From Crocinitomicaceae bacterium (GTDB lineage: Bacteria; Bacteroidota; Bacteroidia; Flavobacteriales_D; Crocinitomicaceae): a stretch of DNA of 34,222 nt. The stretch is from positions 1-34,222 of the forward strand of contig JALRKF010000148.1 in the NCBI GenBank assembly GCA_023254905.1, read 5' to 3'. A model generated the notes under the pieces. It was not told the origin of the DNA and made no database searches. It saw only the letters and a list, made by a program, of their open reading frames with translations. The translations under genes and the position numbers were made by a program. Within the stretch, counting starts at the first letter, position 1. Each line of letters opens with the position of its first letter. Positions 33,593-34,222 of the stretch are shown here, piece after piece.

Positions 33593-34222
33593 GACACCTA
33601 TAAGTAGCGTTATTACAATTACCCCGATTAGATTTAAAACGAAGCCATATTTGGCCATTTCTTGAATACTGAGTTGGCCTGAGGAAAAAATAACTGCGTT
33701 TGGAGGAGTTCCAACTGGAAGCATAAAGGCACAACTCGATGCCAAAGTTATCGGCAAACAAAACTGAAGTATATCAACTGAAGTGTTAGCGGCGAACTGA
33801 GCAACTACTGGCACAAGAACCGAAACCAAAGCAAGGTTAGACATTAGCTCTGTTCCGAAAATAGATATGAGGACAAGGATTCCCGTCATAACAATGACGG
33901 AACCACCCGAGAAATAATTGAACGAAGATGCGATAAAATCGATAACACCATTTTTATCAAACATTATTGCAAGTGCCATGCCTCCGCCGAAAAGGATTAA
34001 AATTCCCCAGGCAATTTTACGCGTATCTTTCCATTCAAGCAATGTGCTTGATTCTTTCGAAGGAATAAAAAATAAAAGAATCGCACCCATAACTGCAACA
34101 CCTTCATCGGTGTAAGATATACCTAAATATCCAGTAATGGGATCTCTGAATGTCCAAAGCAGAACCACGACTAGAAATAATATAATTACGCGTAACTGAT
34201 TGCTTGTCCATTTAATACGTTC
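33584..34222 (-). CDS. DASS/SLC13-type anion transporter, C-terminal part (cut by window edge)
   Basis: The frame is open to the right edge, so only about the last 212 residues are visible and the start lies outside the window. Several hydrophobic spans are present. The segments ILILFGGGMALA, ELMSNLALVSVLVPV and SSCAFMLPVGTPPNAVIFSSG contain the SLC13/DASS signature (an SNT-like first motif and the CAFMLPVGTPPNA motif), the cation and dicarboxylate site of this family. The family carries succinate, citrate, sulfate or related anions with Na+. The substrate cannot be decided from this part. The gene converges on the stand-alone receiver, with the two ends overlapping by 9 bp. Confidence 0.9.
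   Translation of the reverse strand, partial: ERIKWTSNQLRVIILFLVVVLLWTFRDPITGYLGISYTDEGVAVMGAILLFFIPSKESSTLLEWKDTRKIAWGILILFGGGMALAIMFDKNGVIDFIASSFNYFSGGSVIVMTGILVLISIFGTELMSNLALVSVLVPVVAQFAANTSVDILQFCLPITLASSCAFMLPVGTPPNAVIFSSGQLSIQEMAKYGFVLNLIGVIVITLLIGVLI

Overview
The window looks like chromosomal DNA of a low-GC member of the Bacteroidota, most likely a marine-type Flavobacteriales. Four signs support this: (i) a PorX-type protein (receiver plus PglZ domain), which regulates the type IX secretion system (T9SS); (ii) a protein ending in a T9SS C-terminal sorting domain and a lipoprotein with the GCTDPxALNY-type Cys motif common in this group; (iii) several TAnnTTTG -7 boxes, the Bacteroidota sigma-factor signature, with little Shine-Dalgarno sequence; (iv) a guaB-PPIase-PPIase-surA-moxR gene order. 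I see no rRNA, tRNA, CRISPR array, insertion sequence or prophage. The species assignment is inference.

Layout. 1-1.6 kb: small membrane protein, atypical SDR oxidoreductase, GNAT acetyltransferase. 1.65-5 kb: a LytTR response regulator divergent from a large soluble hybrid kinase (REC-PAS-HisKA-HATPase-REC-Hpt). 5-9.7 kb: SulP transporter, lipoprotein, DNA polymerase IV, and a membrane HisKA_2 kinase. 9.7-16.9 kb: prfC; a four-gene minus-strand operon porX-tsaE-ald-nuclease-fold protein in which each junction overlaps by 4 bp; a divergent HD phosphohydrolase; a secreted carboxypeptidase-regulatory-like protein. 17-23.7 kb: guaB and an envelope-folding cluster of three periplasmic PPIase/chaperone proteins followed by a MoxR ATPase. 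23.7-28.3 kb: a T9SS-targeted protein that seems to have lost its middle, a 398-bp non-coding stretch with hairpins, an FkbM methyltransferase, MscS channel, EF-P, DUF2452 protein and YaaA. 28.5-33.6 kb: a signalling cluster of a sigma-54 activator, a 1036-residue hybrid kinase with Hpt, and a stand-alone receiver. 33.6 kb to the end: a truncated DASS-type transporter.

How genes relate. Seven receiver domains and three histidine kinases fall in 34 kb. Two of the kinases are soluble hybrids carrying their own receiver and Hpt, so they can run complete phosphorelays and probably pass phosphate to neighbouring regulators. The PorX operon and the PPIase cluster both bear on protein export and outer-membrane assembly. 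Most of the window is conserved housekeeping. The most unusual items are an intrinsic-terminator-like hairpin embedded in the signal-peptide codons of the middle PPIase gene, the in-frame collapsed T9SS protein, the three-gene phosphorelay cluster with direct repeats upstream, and the abutting or overlapping of nearly all convergent gene pairs. I did not find a convincingly new defence or mobile system.
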